From contig NZ_SJPP01000002.1 in the NCBI RefSeq assembly GCF_007860075.1, positions 1,240,001 through 1,304,000 of the forward strand: 64,000 nt of DNA. Direction: 5' to 3'. The notes below the pieces were generated by a model, which saw only the letters and a list, made by a program, of their open reading frames with translations, searched no databases and was not told where the DNA came from. How positions within the stretch are numbered: position 1 is the first letter of the stretch; every line of letters starts with the position of its first letter. The position numbers were made by a program, and so were the translations under genes. This DNA is from Symmachiella macrocystis (GTDB taxonomy: Bacteria > Planctomycetota > Planctomycetia > Planctomycetales > Planctomycetaceae). Positions 36,635 through 45,079 of this stretch are shown here, one piece after another.

Positions 36635-37405
36635 ATGAAATATTTGCATATCCAACGCCGCGCGGGCGTCTCAGCCCTTTTGTGTGCCTTGTTGCTGGGC
36701 GGAGGGGTTTGGGTGCAAAATCTAGCCGCTGAGGATGACAAACCGGAAACGGGTTGGATTGAGATTTTTTCCGGCAAGGATTTAAACGGGTGGACGAAAA
36801 AGACCGGGGATTGGGAAATTGTCGGTGATGTGCCGCTGAATCCTGACAACCCCAAAGCCTTTGCTCCAAAGCCCGGCACGGGGGTCATGGTCAACGGTAA
36901 GGGGGGCCGCGACACGAATATCTTCACCAAACAAAAACATGGCGACGTGCAAGCCCACATCGAATTCACCGTCCCAAAAGGCTCTAACTCGGGGGTCTAT
37001 TTTCAAGGGCGGTACGAAGTGCAGGTCTTTGACAGTTACGGCGTAAAAGAGGCCGAGTCGAGCGACTGTGGCGGGATCTATAAGCGGTACAATGAAAAGA
37101 AGAGCTACGGTTTCGAAGGGCACGCACCGCGATTGAACGCCAGTTTACCACCGGGGGAATGGCAAGTGTTCGATGTGACGTTTCGCGCGCCTCGATTTGA
37201 TAAAAATGGCAAAAAAATTGAGGACGCAAAATTCGTCAAAGTGGTCCATAACGGAAAGGTGATCCACGAAAACGTCTCGACCACCGGCCCGACCCGCGCA
37301 GCTGCCTTCTCGGACGAAAAACCACTCGGCCCGTTGATGATTCAGGGAGACCACGGCCCGGTCGCCTACCGCAACATCCGCATCAAACCCATCAAATTGG
37401 ATTAG
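36635..37405 (+). CDS. DUF1080 secreted protein (3-keto-disaccharide hydrolase-like)
   Basis: 256 residues from the ATG at 36635, AGAGGAAC 7 nt upstream; signal peptide SALLCALLLGGGVWVQNLAA. The mature protein starts WIEIFSGKDLNGWTKKTGDW, the DUF1080 signature; also seen are GDVQAHIEFTVPKGSNSGVYF and the C-terminal GPLMIQGDHGPVAYRNIRIK. The fold is a concanavalin-like lectin domain, and some members are 3-keto-disaccharide hydrolases; DUF1080 proteins are very abundant in planctomycetes. A sigma70-like promoter lies upstream and palindromic element copy 3 directly downstream. Confidence 0.9.
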   Translation: MKYLHIQRRAGVSALLCALLLGGGVWVQNLAAEDDKPETGWIEIFSGKDLNGWTKKTGDWEIVGDVPLNPDNPKAFAPKPGTGVMVNGKGGRDTNIFTKQKHGDVQAHIEFTVPKGSNSGVYFQGRYEVQVFDSYGVKEAESSDCGGIYKRYNEKKSYGFEGHAPRLNASLPPGEWQVFDVTFRAPRFDKNGKKIEDAKFVKVVHNGKVIHENVSTTGPTRAAAFSDEKPLGPLMIQGDHGPVAYRNIRIKPIKLD

Positions 37406-37422
37406 CATTGGCAGCCGTTTCT

Positions 37423-37468
37423 TTGTAGTGTGCGTCGCGACGCACCTTTCGATGTCGCACGAGAGTTT
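37423..37468 (+). repeat. gene-trailing palindromic element, copy 3
   Basis: TGCGTCGCGACGCACC is a palindromic core followed by TTTCGATGTCGCACGAGAG. Starts 18 bp behind the DUF1080 stop. Best-preserved copy of the family at 1391 and 29561. Confidence 0.75.
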
Positions 37469-37576
37469 CACAACACGGAGAAACGGATCAACAAAATCTA
37501 CGACCTTCCCGGGGAACTGCTGCTGTTAAAACATGTATGACTTGTTTTGACGGCATGGAATAACGCTCGTCGGATC

Positions 37577-37622
37577 GAAAATCCTGACCCCGGTCCTCTC
37601 CCAGAGGGAGAGGGCGAAGTTG
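37577..37622. repeat. dispersed repeat family C, copy 2 (reverse orientation)
   Basis: CCTCTCCCAGAGGGAGAGGG with TGACCCCGG on its left; the reverse complement of the element at 23333. The stretch 37406-37743 holds this and palindromic element copy 3, and no gene. Confidence 0.65.
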
Positions 37623-37743
37623 AGGTCGGGTGTGTTGCTGCGATGTTTGTCGAGATTTTCAGAGCGACTCGCCGACCGACTTGGCACACCCCTCTGACAA
37701 TTCACATCACACTCTAAAGACAAACTGCGAGACCAAATCTCCG

Positions 37744-38475
37744 ATGGAACCGGACATGGCCGCCAAGTGGACATTGGCCCTCTATATGGCGATCGCGATC
37801 GCGATGGCGCTCTGGCATGGTGCGCGGTGGCCGGATGGTTGGCATGCTTGGGCACTTGCGATTGTCAATCGGTTTTATATCCGCGCATTTTTTCACTTTC
37901 GCACGAATCGCCCTTGCCCGTTTCCCACGGACGGGCCGGCAATCATCATTGCCAACCATAGTTCCCCGATGGATCCCATGTTTGTCTGGGTGGGCCGCCG
38001 CGAAACGATCGGGTTTATGATGGCCCGCGAATACTACGAAGTGAAATTTCTGCATTGGATCGCAGTTGCTATGCAGTCCATTCCAGTCCAACGCAACGGC
38101 AAGGACCTCGCTCCCACGCGCGCTGCTTTGCGGCGGTTGAAGGACGGCAAGCTGCTCGGCGTTTTTCCCGAAGGGGGCATCAATCGCGAACGGGACCTGA
38201 AAGCGGGAAATCCCGGGATGGCTTGGTTGGCCGTGCGGTCTCAGGTGCCGGTCTATCCCGTCTACATTCACAATTCCCCCGGCGGCGAAACCATGATCGA
38301 GCCGTTTTACAACTTCTGTCCCGTCACCGTCTACTACGGCGATCCGATTGACCTCTCGGCATATTATGACAGCAAACCCACGCAAGAGGTGCTACAAGAA
38401 GTGACCGACATCATGATGGCCCACATCGCGGAGTTAGGCGGGGTGGGGTATACGTCCTGCATATCCACCACGTAA
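37744..38475 (+). CDS. 1-acylglycerol-phosphate acyltransferase-like (PlsC family)
   Basis: 243 residues. N-terminal membrane anchor (LALYMAIAIAMALWH, 11-25). PlsC motif I is NHSSPMD at 71-77 (His72, Asp77 charge relay), motif III is FPEGGIN at 141-147 and a proline-containing motif IV region follows (VPVYPVYIHNSP). The enzyme would acylate lysophosphatidate or a related lysolipid at the inner membrane. The start at 37744 (MEPDMAAK) is likely; MAAK at 37756 is possible and the frame to 37630 runs near a repeat. Convergent, 28 bp apart, with an M24-like gene. Confidence 0.9.
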   Translation: MEPDMAAKWTLALYMAIAIAMALWHGARWPDGWHAWALAIVNRFYIRAFFHFRTNRPCPFPTDGPAIIIANHSSPMDPMFVWVGRRETIGFMMAREYYEVKFLHWIAVAMQSIPVQRNGKDLAPTRAALRRLKDGKLLGVFPEGGINRERDLKAGNPGMAWLAVRSQVPVYPVYIHNSPGGETMIEPFYNFCPVTVYYGDPIDLSAYYDSKPTQEVLQEVTDIMMAHIAELGGVGYTSCISTT

Positions 38476-38503
38476 TTTCTCTGGGTATACGGCGAATGTA
38501 AAA

Positions 38504-39667
38504 TCAGGGTTCGCGGATCAGCATGTCGGGGCATTCGATCGAGACCCCTTTGACAGAGACCCCCAATTGGGGCCAGCCTTCCATCGGACGCAGCGGTTCA
38601 TATCCGTTTTCGGCGATCAAAATCGTATCGCCCAATTTGGCCGGACCAATGGTAGGATGCCAGTGCAGAGCCATGTTGGCAGTCAATGGGATGTGATTGG
38701 TGGGGGAAATTGGCAATTCGCAGGCTTGATACCCGATCATTTCCCCCTGATCGCACATGCGCCATTCCCGTTCGTAGCCGAATTTTTCGTAGATGCGGCT
38801 GACGCGGCCGAAGAGTTTGCTGGCCGGGGTCTCGGGACGTGAAAAGAAAATACCGGTCGCCTCGACCATGGCGGCGGCTTGGTAGGCTTGGGTGAGGGAT
38901 TTCGACGGTTGTCCGAAACAGACCGTGCGCGTCGCTGCCACGCAAACCCCCCAACGCGAGCCGACTGCGGAGAGCACACACGAATTGCGCAACGGATCGC
39001 CGCTGTAACTCCAGTGCCGATGACGTTCGCCGCGACCGTCGACCATGACTTGCATTTGGATGGGGGTGACCTGCCGGTGTACCAATCGGTGGGACAATTG
39101 ACCGGCAATTTCGGCCTCGGTTTGTCCCAATTCGAGTGTCCGCGCCGTTGCTTCGACGGCATGCGTCACATGTCGCCCCACGATCCGCATGCGTGCTCGT
39201 TCTAAACTGGTTAATTGTAATCGTAGATTGCGAATCTCGGTCGACGCATCAATCGTCTCGCGATCGCCCGTATCACTGGCGACGTTACGTCCACGGCAGA
39301 GGTCGTCGAGCAACACGTGCGGAGGTTCGGTCCAGGGACGCTCCTTGAGGCTGAATCCGAGTTGCGGAATCTCTTCTTCAAAAATTTGCGGGGAATTACA
39401 ATTGTTAGCGATAACCAAGCGGGAATCGGGTGTAATAAAGAGAGCGGCCAATGGTTGCCCCATACCACGCCCGGAGCTATCTCCACCAGATGTCAACCAA
39501 GAAAAATTGCAAGGTTTTTGGAGTAACAATGCGTCCCAGCCATTGGCTTCGAGCAGCCCCTTGACCAAGTCGTGCTTGTTTCGCACATCCTGTTCGCGGT
39601 CCAATTCCTGCAGAGGCATTTCATTCGCAGGTTTGTTTGGAGGCATTTCGTTTGCGATCTGGGTCAT
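38504..39667 (-). CDS. M24 (pita-bread) fold protein lacking metal ligands
   Basis: 387 residues from the ATG at 39667 (AAGTGAGG upstream). The N-terminal domain resembles creatinase/prolidase N-domains (DALLLQKPCNFSWLTSGGD, FITPDSRLVIANN). In the C-terminal domain the usual D-x-G...D-x-T-R-T metal motif reads SAVGSRWGVCVAATRT: both aspartates are Ala. The following His/Glu ligands are not evident either. It is therefore probably not a metallopeptidase; like some M24 homologues it may act in binding or as another type of hydrolase. Convergent with the PlsC gene. Confidence 0.75.
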   Translation of the reverse strand: MTQIANEMPPNKPANEMPLQELDREQDVRNKHDLVKGLLEANGWDALLLQKPCNFSWLTSGGDSSGRGMGQPLAALFITPDSRLVIANNCNSPQIFEEEIPQLGFSLKERPWTEPPHVLLDDLCRGRNVASDTGDRETIDASTEIRNLRLQLTSLERARMRIVGRHVTHAVEATARTLELGQTEAEIAGQLSHRLVHRQVTPIQMQVMVDGRGERHRHWSYSGDPLRNSCVLSAVGSRWGVCVAATRTVCFGQPSKSLTQAYQAAAMVEATGIFFSRPETPASKLFGRVSRIYEKFGYEREWRMCDQGEMIGYQACELPISPTNHIPLTANMALHWHPTIGPAKLGDTILIAENGYEPLRPMEGWPQLGVSVKGVSIECPDMLIREP

Positions 39668-39831
39668 GCAGGGCCTCACTTGGAGGAAATCTTCGTCGTA
39701 TTTGCATGGCGACTGTTGCACAACCGGGGTATGTGCTCCGCGATTCAATCCATCACCTCGCTGGGTCGACCTTGCCCGGAGATCCTTTGAGGGGAACTTC
39801 CAAAGACCGGCGCGGAGAGTTGTCATCGATG

Positions 39832-40212
39832 TCAGGAGGATTGTCGGCGACGGGGACGACGACGATATTGCATGGCCAGATGGTCGGCATTCGAGCTCAC
39901 GCGAGATCGATCGCGGCTGCGGCGGTATTTGTTACCCCAGATCGTCGTCAGCAAGCCAACCAAAGCACCGGTCAAAATGGCTGAGACACCGCCGATCATC
40001 TGTAGATGGGCCTTTTGTTTGCTGTGGACTACATCAGGGGATTCACGGCCGGTATCCGGATCGTATCCGAGAACTTGTGTTCCATCTGGCATGAAATGGA
40101 TTTGAGCGCGCAGGGCCTCGGTTTTAGAGAATGTGGCATAGGACATTCCCAGCAGAACAAATCCGGCCAACCAAAGGCTGATACACAGTATTTTAATAAA
40201 TTTGATGAACAT
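39832..40212 (-). CDS. small two-pass membrane protein
   Basis: 126 residues from ATG 40212 (MFIKFIKILC). Hydrophobic segments IKILCISLWLAGFVLLGMSY (about 6-25) and MIGGVSAILTGALVGLLTTI (about 71-90) flank a 45-residue polar loop with PDGTQVLGYDPDTGR. The C-terminus is very basic (YRRSRDRSR, YRRRPRRRQSS). No family recognised. It lies 164 bp upstream of the M24-like gene on the same strand. Confidence 0.6.
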   Translation of the reverse strand: MFIKFIKILCISLWLAGFVLLGMSYATFSKTEALRAQIHFMPDGTQVLGYDPDTGRESPDVVHSKQKAHLQMIGGVSAILTGALVGLLTTIWGNKYRRSRDRSRVSSNADHLAMQYRRRPRRRQSS

Positions 40213-40649
40213 AATCCGGGCCCGCTCAACTCCAACTATGCCACTGCGTATACACAATTCGACCGCGAATTGGTTCTGAATCTGTCCTCATGCAACAATC
40301 ATCTTGGACGTCTGTAAATCTTAAGACACCCCCAAATTTCTATCATGATGATAAATTGATGTTTGGGCAACAAAAAAACACCTCTTTGGCGGAAATTCTT
40401 TACGCGGCCGACAGTACTAAAACTGCCACAACTAAATACCCTACCAGCAGTTAAGTTACAAAACACAGCTGCAAACCACATAAATTGGCCTGTGGGAGAC
40501 TGACGAAAAAGATCGTTTCATGGACTGCTTGGTTTGATCGACCTTTTGATGGCTTGGCGGTTTCAGTCCTCACGCTACGATGGGACGACTGGTTGTGAGC
40601 GTTTTGGGCACGATGGTTGATGATTGCTTCGGACATGTGGAGGACGTTG
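40213..40649. other. AT-rich intergenic, nothing recognised
   Basis: About 440 bp, more AT-rich than its surroundings, between divergent genes. No frame with a credible start, hairpin or repeat was found. It should contain both promoters. Confidence 0.4.
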
Positions 40650-41135
40650 ATGGCGGTGCATGAATCGGACCGTGAAGATCTGATGAAGGAGGCGACCGCG
40701 CTGCGACGGCGGTGCGAACTATCGCTCCCTGATGATGACAACACGGTGATTGCCGGGTTTCATGAGGATGGGCGATTCTCCTTATTTTTTGGGGCGGACC
40801 CGGCCTTTCATTTCGATGACGTCGGCCGCCTGCGCCGCGGGTTTTGCTGCGGAGACCTTTATCGCACACAGGGTAAAACACTTGCACGACTGACACGGCA
40901 TCGCGAAGCGGGGAAATCGCACTTGTTGCGTCACGATTTGACTCCGGAAGAGTTGGCGACATTTCTGGGAACCATGGACCAACGCTTGATCCATCTCCAG
41001 GATTGCCTGCAAAGTGATAGCTTCATCATGGGTCAGCAAATCCCTGCGACGCCTTCTTTGATTCCTAACATCCTGAATTCGCTGACATTGATTGGCAGTC
41101 GTGCAGAGCGCTTAGCACCGGCGATTAAAGGTTAA
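40650..41135 (+). CDS. orphan cytosolic protein
   Basis: 161 residues from the ATG at 40650, which has an ideal Shine-Dalgarno GGAGGA 6 nt upstream; an earlier in-frame ATG at 40620 lacks one. No signal peptide or membrane segment. Features: MKEATALRRRCELSL, FHEDGRFSLFFGADP and, later, LTPEELATFLGTMDQRLIHL. The second half is helical. Family not recognised. It lies ahead of the HDOD gene with a 315-bp gap, so co-transcription is doubtful. Confidence 0.6.
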   Translation: MAVHESDREDLMKEATALRRRCELSLPDDDNTVIAGFHEDGRFSLFFGADPAFHFDDVGRLRRGFCCGDLYRTQGKTLARLTRHREAGKSHLLRHDLTPEELATFLGTMDQRLIHLQDCLQSDSFIMGQQIPATPSLIPNILNSLTLIGSRAERLAPAIKG

Positions 41136-41450
41136 TGACTGCCCAGTGCATTGAGTGGTCGTCGCGATGACGATGATTTTTATTGCTCTGCTGATTAGTA
41201 GCGGTTCGCGTGAGGTGCCTGTTGTCTCAGTTGCGTATTGCTGGCTCAGATGTCGGATGTTGACAAAACGCCACATGGTAAGAGCGATCACTTTTCTTGC
41301 CGCGCGGGTTTTTGTGATGTAGGGTTTTAATGGAGCGTTAGAAAAAGGAATTGCTACGTAGGATCAAACGCATTGGCCATTCGGCTTCACATCATGTGAT
41401 TCCTGCGATTTCGGGCCCCAAGGAAGCGCTCTTGGAAGGAGACTACGACT
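41136..41450. other. intergenic, HDOD gene leader
   Basis: 315 bp without a gene. TTGACA occurs at 41260-41265 but no matching -10 at proper spacing is visible. GAAGGAGA just before 41451 is the HDOD ribosome-binding site. Confidence 0.4.
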
Positions 41451-42782
41451 ATGTCTGACAATACCCATCATGACCGTCAAGCGATCGACTCGGTGCTGGA
41501 CCGCGTGAACGAATTGCATTCGTTACCGCAGGTCGCCATTTCGATTCTTAATCTGACTCGCGACATCGACTACGACGTACGCGAAGTCGTCGCCTGCTTG
41601 GAAAACGATCCAGGTTTGGCGGCTAAAATCTTACGGACGATCAACTCGTCACGCTACGGGTTGCGGCGTGAAGTCACGAATCTGCGACAGGCGGTTGCGC
41701 TGCTCGGCCAGCGTTCGTTGCGTCTGGTCGCAATGACATTTAGCCTCGTCGACGGTCTTTCGCGCGGCTCCGCTAGTCAGTTGTGCCAGGAATATTGGCG
41801 GCGATCGATCAGCATGGCGACGCTGAGTTCGCGACTGGCCAAACGGACCGAACTGTTGGATCACAACGACGCCTATTCCGGGGGATTGTTGGCCGATCTT
41901 GGCGTATTGGTGCTTGCACAAGTCAAGCAAGATGAATACGTCAACATGGCGTTAGAAATCCCTCACGGCCCGGAGTTGTTGCGTGCCGAACAAGACAAGT
42001 ACGGGTTTACACATGCCCAATTGGGGGCCCAGTTGTTGACGCGTTGGGGCTTTCCAGAATCGCTGGTTCAGTCGACACAGAATCATCACGATGACATTGA
42101 CAACGACAACAAACTACAGCTAGTGACCCATGCCGGCTGTCTGATGGCCGAAGTGCTTTGGACGCCTGATTCGCCGCAATTTCCGGCTGCACGCAAATTG
42201 CTGGAAGAACGATTTAATCTGACGACCGATGACATTATCGACCTGGTCGTTGGTACGAAGGCGGATGTGGAATTCAATGCCGGACTTTTTGGCGTGACCA
42301 TCGAGGGCGAGATCGACGTCGAAGCCATCCGGCAACGAGCGGCGACGAAACGCGCCGAAGTCTTCGCCGAGTCGGCTGCTGAACTCGCCAGACAGGCAAC
42401 TCAGGATGAACAAGAGATCATTGCTGTTGCCAGCGCAACCGAGAAACGGCATCTGGGGACGATGGTGATTAAGCTGTATCGTGACAGCGACCCGATGCGG
42501 ACGGGAATCATCTGTGAATTTGAGAATATTTCACCCAGTCACATCGAACTGCGATTACCGCTGCCGGTGAGTATGTTTGAACAGGTCAAAGTCCATCTGC
42601 ACAACGAAGTGCAGGCGTTCAATTCTGTGCTACGGGGCACAGTCCGAGAAACGTTTGACGACGACAACGTTTTTTCGCGACTGGATATTGAATTGCACAA
42701 TCGCATCAGCAGCTTTGACCTAACCGCATTGGAAAATGCCGGCTTGCGAGACAAACCGGTCAAAGGCCCGGTCTGGATCTAA
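41451..42782 (+). CDS. HDOD-domain protein with PilZ-like C-terminus
   Basis: 443 residues. The HDOD domain (about 20-225) starts VNELHSLPQVAISIL and includes LAAKILRTINSSRYG and YSGGLLADLGVLVLAQ; HDOD proteins are HD-fold-derived signalling modules that usually lack hydrolase activity. A helical linker (about 285-325) follows. Residues about 330-430 form a beta-rich domain (GTMVIKLYRDSDP, GIICEFENISPSHIELRLPL) resembling PilZ, with NIS at the DxSxxG position but no clear RxxxR. The gene faces a cheR-cheY pair, suggesting a role in signalling or chemotaxis. GAAGGAGA precedes the ATG. Confidence 0.85.
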   Translation: MSDNTHHDRQAIDSVLDRVNELHSLPQVAISILNLTRDIDYDVREVVACLENDPGLAAKILRTINSSRYGLRREVTNLRQAVALLGQRSLRLVAMTFSLVDGLSRGSASQLCQEYWRRSISMATLSSRLAKRTELLDHNDAYSGGLLADLGVLVLAQVKQDEYVNMALEIPHGPELLRAEQDKYGFTHAQLGAQLLTRWGFPESLVQSTQNHHDDIDNDNKLQLVTHAGCLMAEVLWTPDSPQFPAARKLLEERFNLTTDDIIDLVVGTKADVEFNAGLFGVTIEGEIDVEAIRQRAATKRAEVFAESAAELARQATQDEQEIIAVASATEKRHLGTMVIKLYRDSDPMRTGIICEFENISPSHIELRLPLPVSMFEQVKVHLHNEVQAFNSVLRGTVRETFDDDNVFSRLDIELHNRISSFDLTALENAGLRDKPVKGPVWI

Positions 42783-43243
42783 GAGCGTGTCTTCCATTCC
42801 GCTGGCAACTTCATTTCAGTGTCACGGGAGAACGAAGCTCCCGCTGCACCGGAATTGGATAGTCCCACGTGGGAAAAGATGGCAATCCTCGTAGCCACGG
42901 CAAGCGACAGGATTTCTCGCGGGTCGTCAGGAGGATTCTCGCGCGGGGGCATCGAGCGTCATGCCCGTCAGGACGTGCATGGGTCGACGTAGCCGGATAG
43001 GAAACTCAGCCTGATATGTCACTGGCGAGCATGCTGCCGGTGGCCCCCCCAAGAAGATGGGATAATCTAATACTGAACAATGCGCTGTTGTATTAGGACG
43101 TTTCCAGTTGGTTATTGGGCAGACGTCTCACGGATCAGCCCGTGAGCAATCCGGCTGCGCGTCGCGACACCGCACATTACAACAAGCCAACCGGCTCGAT
43201 TGGTATTCAACGGTGACGACTGACGAGGAGAAGGCCCCGTTTT
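42783..43243. other. intergenic between convergent genes
   Basis: About 460 bp. CGGGAGAACGAAGCTCCCGCTG at 42824-42845 resembles one arm of the family B inverted repeat, without its partner. A short GC hairpin at 43232-43252 overlaps the cheR stop codon but has no T tail. No gene seen. Confidence 0.45.
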
Positions 43244-44056
43244 TTAGCGGGGCACATAGACGGCTGAGCGGCATTCGCAGAAGCGTTCGAATTGATCGGT
43301 AATTCCCACGATGCTCTCAGCGGCTCCTAGAATCAGATTTCCGTCCTGAGCAAGTTGATTCCGCATGCGTTCCAGCACGTTACGCTTATGTGCGACTTCA
43401 AAGTAAATCAACACATTGCGGCACACGATCAGGTCGAACGGCCCCAGATGGCAGAAATCGTCCAAAAGGTTCTGTTGCTTCCATTGAACGCGATTTCTCA
43501 AGTTATCCTTGATCCGCCAACCTTGTGGGACCTGTTGAAAATTTTTGATCAGCAGTGGAGTTGTCAATCCGCGTTGCACTTCGAACTGGGAATAGATCGC
43601 TTCCTGTGACCGCTTGAGCATTTTTTCCGCGATATCGGTGCCGACGATTTCAACATTCCAGGACTGCAGTTCCGGAAACGATTCGTCGATGAGCATCAGT
43701 AGTGAATAGAGTTCTTGGCCGGTGGATGCTGCCGCACACCAGATTCGCAAACGTCGCAATTCCCGCCGTGCGTTGATCAAGGCGGGCAAAAGCTGTGTTT
43801 TCATTTCCTCAAAGGGAGTCACATCACGAAAGAACGACGTTTCGTTGGTCGTCATCGATTCCGTGACGGCCGTTGAGAGGCGTGGGTCGCGTCCGCGGCG
43901 CAGTTCGACAACCAACTCAGGAATATCGGACATCCCGAAACTCTGCGCCAACGGCATCAACCGCGCTTCCAATAAGTATTCTTTTCCGTTGCCCAATGCC
44001 AAACCTGAGGATTCGACTAAGAATTTCGTCAGGTAATCGTAATCGTTGGCGTTCAT
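43244..44056 (-). CDS. cheR: CheR-type chemotaxis protein methyltransferase
   Basis: 270 residues. The N-terminal helical domain is followed by the SAM-dependent methyltransferase domain: NETSFFRD at 71-78, the SAM-binding loop IWCAAASTGQELYSLLM at 105-121 (family form usually CSTGEEPYS) and CRNVLIYF in the C-terminal half. It would transfer methyl groups from S-adenosylmethionine to glutamates of chemoreceptors. Length is normal, with no TPR extension. It lies 90 bp downstream of a CheY-like gene, probably an operon. No receptor, CheA or CheW gene is nearby. Confidence 0.92.
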   Translation of the reverse strand: MNANDYDYLTKFLVESSGLALGNGKEYLLEARLMPLAQSFGMSDIPELVVELRRGRDPRLSTAVTESMTTNETSFFRDVTPFEEMKTQLLPALINARRELRRLRIWCAAASTGQELYSLLMLIDESFPELQSWNVEIVGTDIAEKMLKRSQEAIYSQFEVQRGLTTPLLIKNFQQVPQGWRIKDNLRNRVQWKQQNLLDDFCHLGPFDLIVCRNVLIYFEVAHKRNVLERMRNQLAQDGNLILGAAESIVGITDQFERFCECRSAVYVPR

Positions 44057-44146
44057 AAACCGCTCCGTGTTCCTAGCACTGCCGACTTGGGATGTTTTGG
44101 CAAGATCGAATGCGATCGCTTGCAGAGGGATTCTGTGGGTTGTCCG

Positions 44147-44521
44147 TCAAGCAATTTCTAGCACGCCGGTCTCTTGTAGTTTTCCACGCACGATATCTTC
44201 CGTGAATGGTTTCATAACGTATTCATTCGCGCCCGCTTGCATGGCTTCGATGATGCGTTCCATGTCGTTTTCAGTGGTACACATAATGACTGTCGGCTGT
44301 GGCAATTCGTTGTCGGCTCGCAGAGCTTTGAGGAACTCCAGCCCGTTCATAATGGGCATATTCCAATCCAACAGAACCACGTCCACCGCATGTTCATGAA
44401 CCATAGCCAGCGCTTCTTCGCCATGCTCAGCTTCAAGCACTTCCAGCCCGATGGCCGCCATAATGCGGCGCCCCGCCAAACGCACAGCGCGCGAGTCATC
44501 CACAAGAAGTATCGTTTTCAT
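44147..44521 (-). CDS. CheY-like single-domain response regulator
   Basis: 124 residues from the ATG at 44521 (AAAGGTG 7 nt upstream; an in-frame GTG at 44530 is less likely). A receiver domain only: acidic pair Asp8-Asp9, phosphoacceptor Asp52 in LLDWNMPIMNG, Thr82 and Lys104. No output domain, so it acts by protein contact, like CheY. First gene of a presumed unit with cheR. The cognate kinase is not in the window. Confidence 0.92.
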   Translation of the reverse strand: MKTILLVDDSRAVRLAGRRIMAAIGLEVLEAEHGEEALAMVHEHAVDVVLLDWNMPIMNGLEFLKALRADNELPQPTVIMCTTENDMERIIEAMQAGANEYVMKPFTEDIVRGKLQETGVLEIA

Positions 44522-45079
44522 CGTTTGCACCTTTCCCTGAGAAGGGATTTGTTATTCACACTCAGAACTTAGGTCGTGGTTAGACAACATGCAGGGTTTC
44601 CGGCAAGAATTGGCACATGTTTTTCAAATCCAACAACTGGTGGTTAAAACACAGCGGTACAAACCGCACAAACGGCGCAACCATTGGGTTCAATCGCGTA
44701 GAAAAGTTGTAAGATGCCGGACCCGTCAATCACCGACAAACTGAATCGACGAGTCGCATCTCACAGGGCGCTGCTAAAATTCCCCCTGGCAGTCCACGAG
44801 GTATTCCCCTGGTCCGAATCAATGTCTTGGCGGTCTCCAGGCAAACACATCCCATGCCTTGCCGCTAAAACCGGCGCAATTCCACCACAAGGCATATTGA
44901 CCTCGTGTCGCACTTTGTAGTATTACCCGCCGCGCTGCCGGGTCGGTGGCTACGGATTCCGCCTCTCACGGGATTTCACCGACTCTCAGTCAATCGTCTC
45001 TCAAATCCGTCTCTCAAATCTATTGCGACAATTCGTCCGACATCGGCCAGCCGATACAACGACGGATGGGGTTCTGTTC
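44522..45079. other. intergenic, divergent promoters expected
   Basis: About 560 bp between divergent genes. TTGGCACATGTTTTTCA at 44610 looks partly like a sigma54 site but lacks the -12 GC. Nothing else found. Confidence 0.4.

Noticed and set aside
39189-40094. 301-codon plus-strand frame
   Set aside because: Runs antisense through the M24-like gene and into the next gene; no recognisable protein character.
44610-44627. sigma54-like promoter (TTGGCAC...TTTCA)
   Set aside because: The -12 element lacks the required GC and spacing does not fit.
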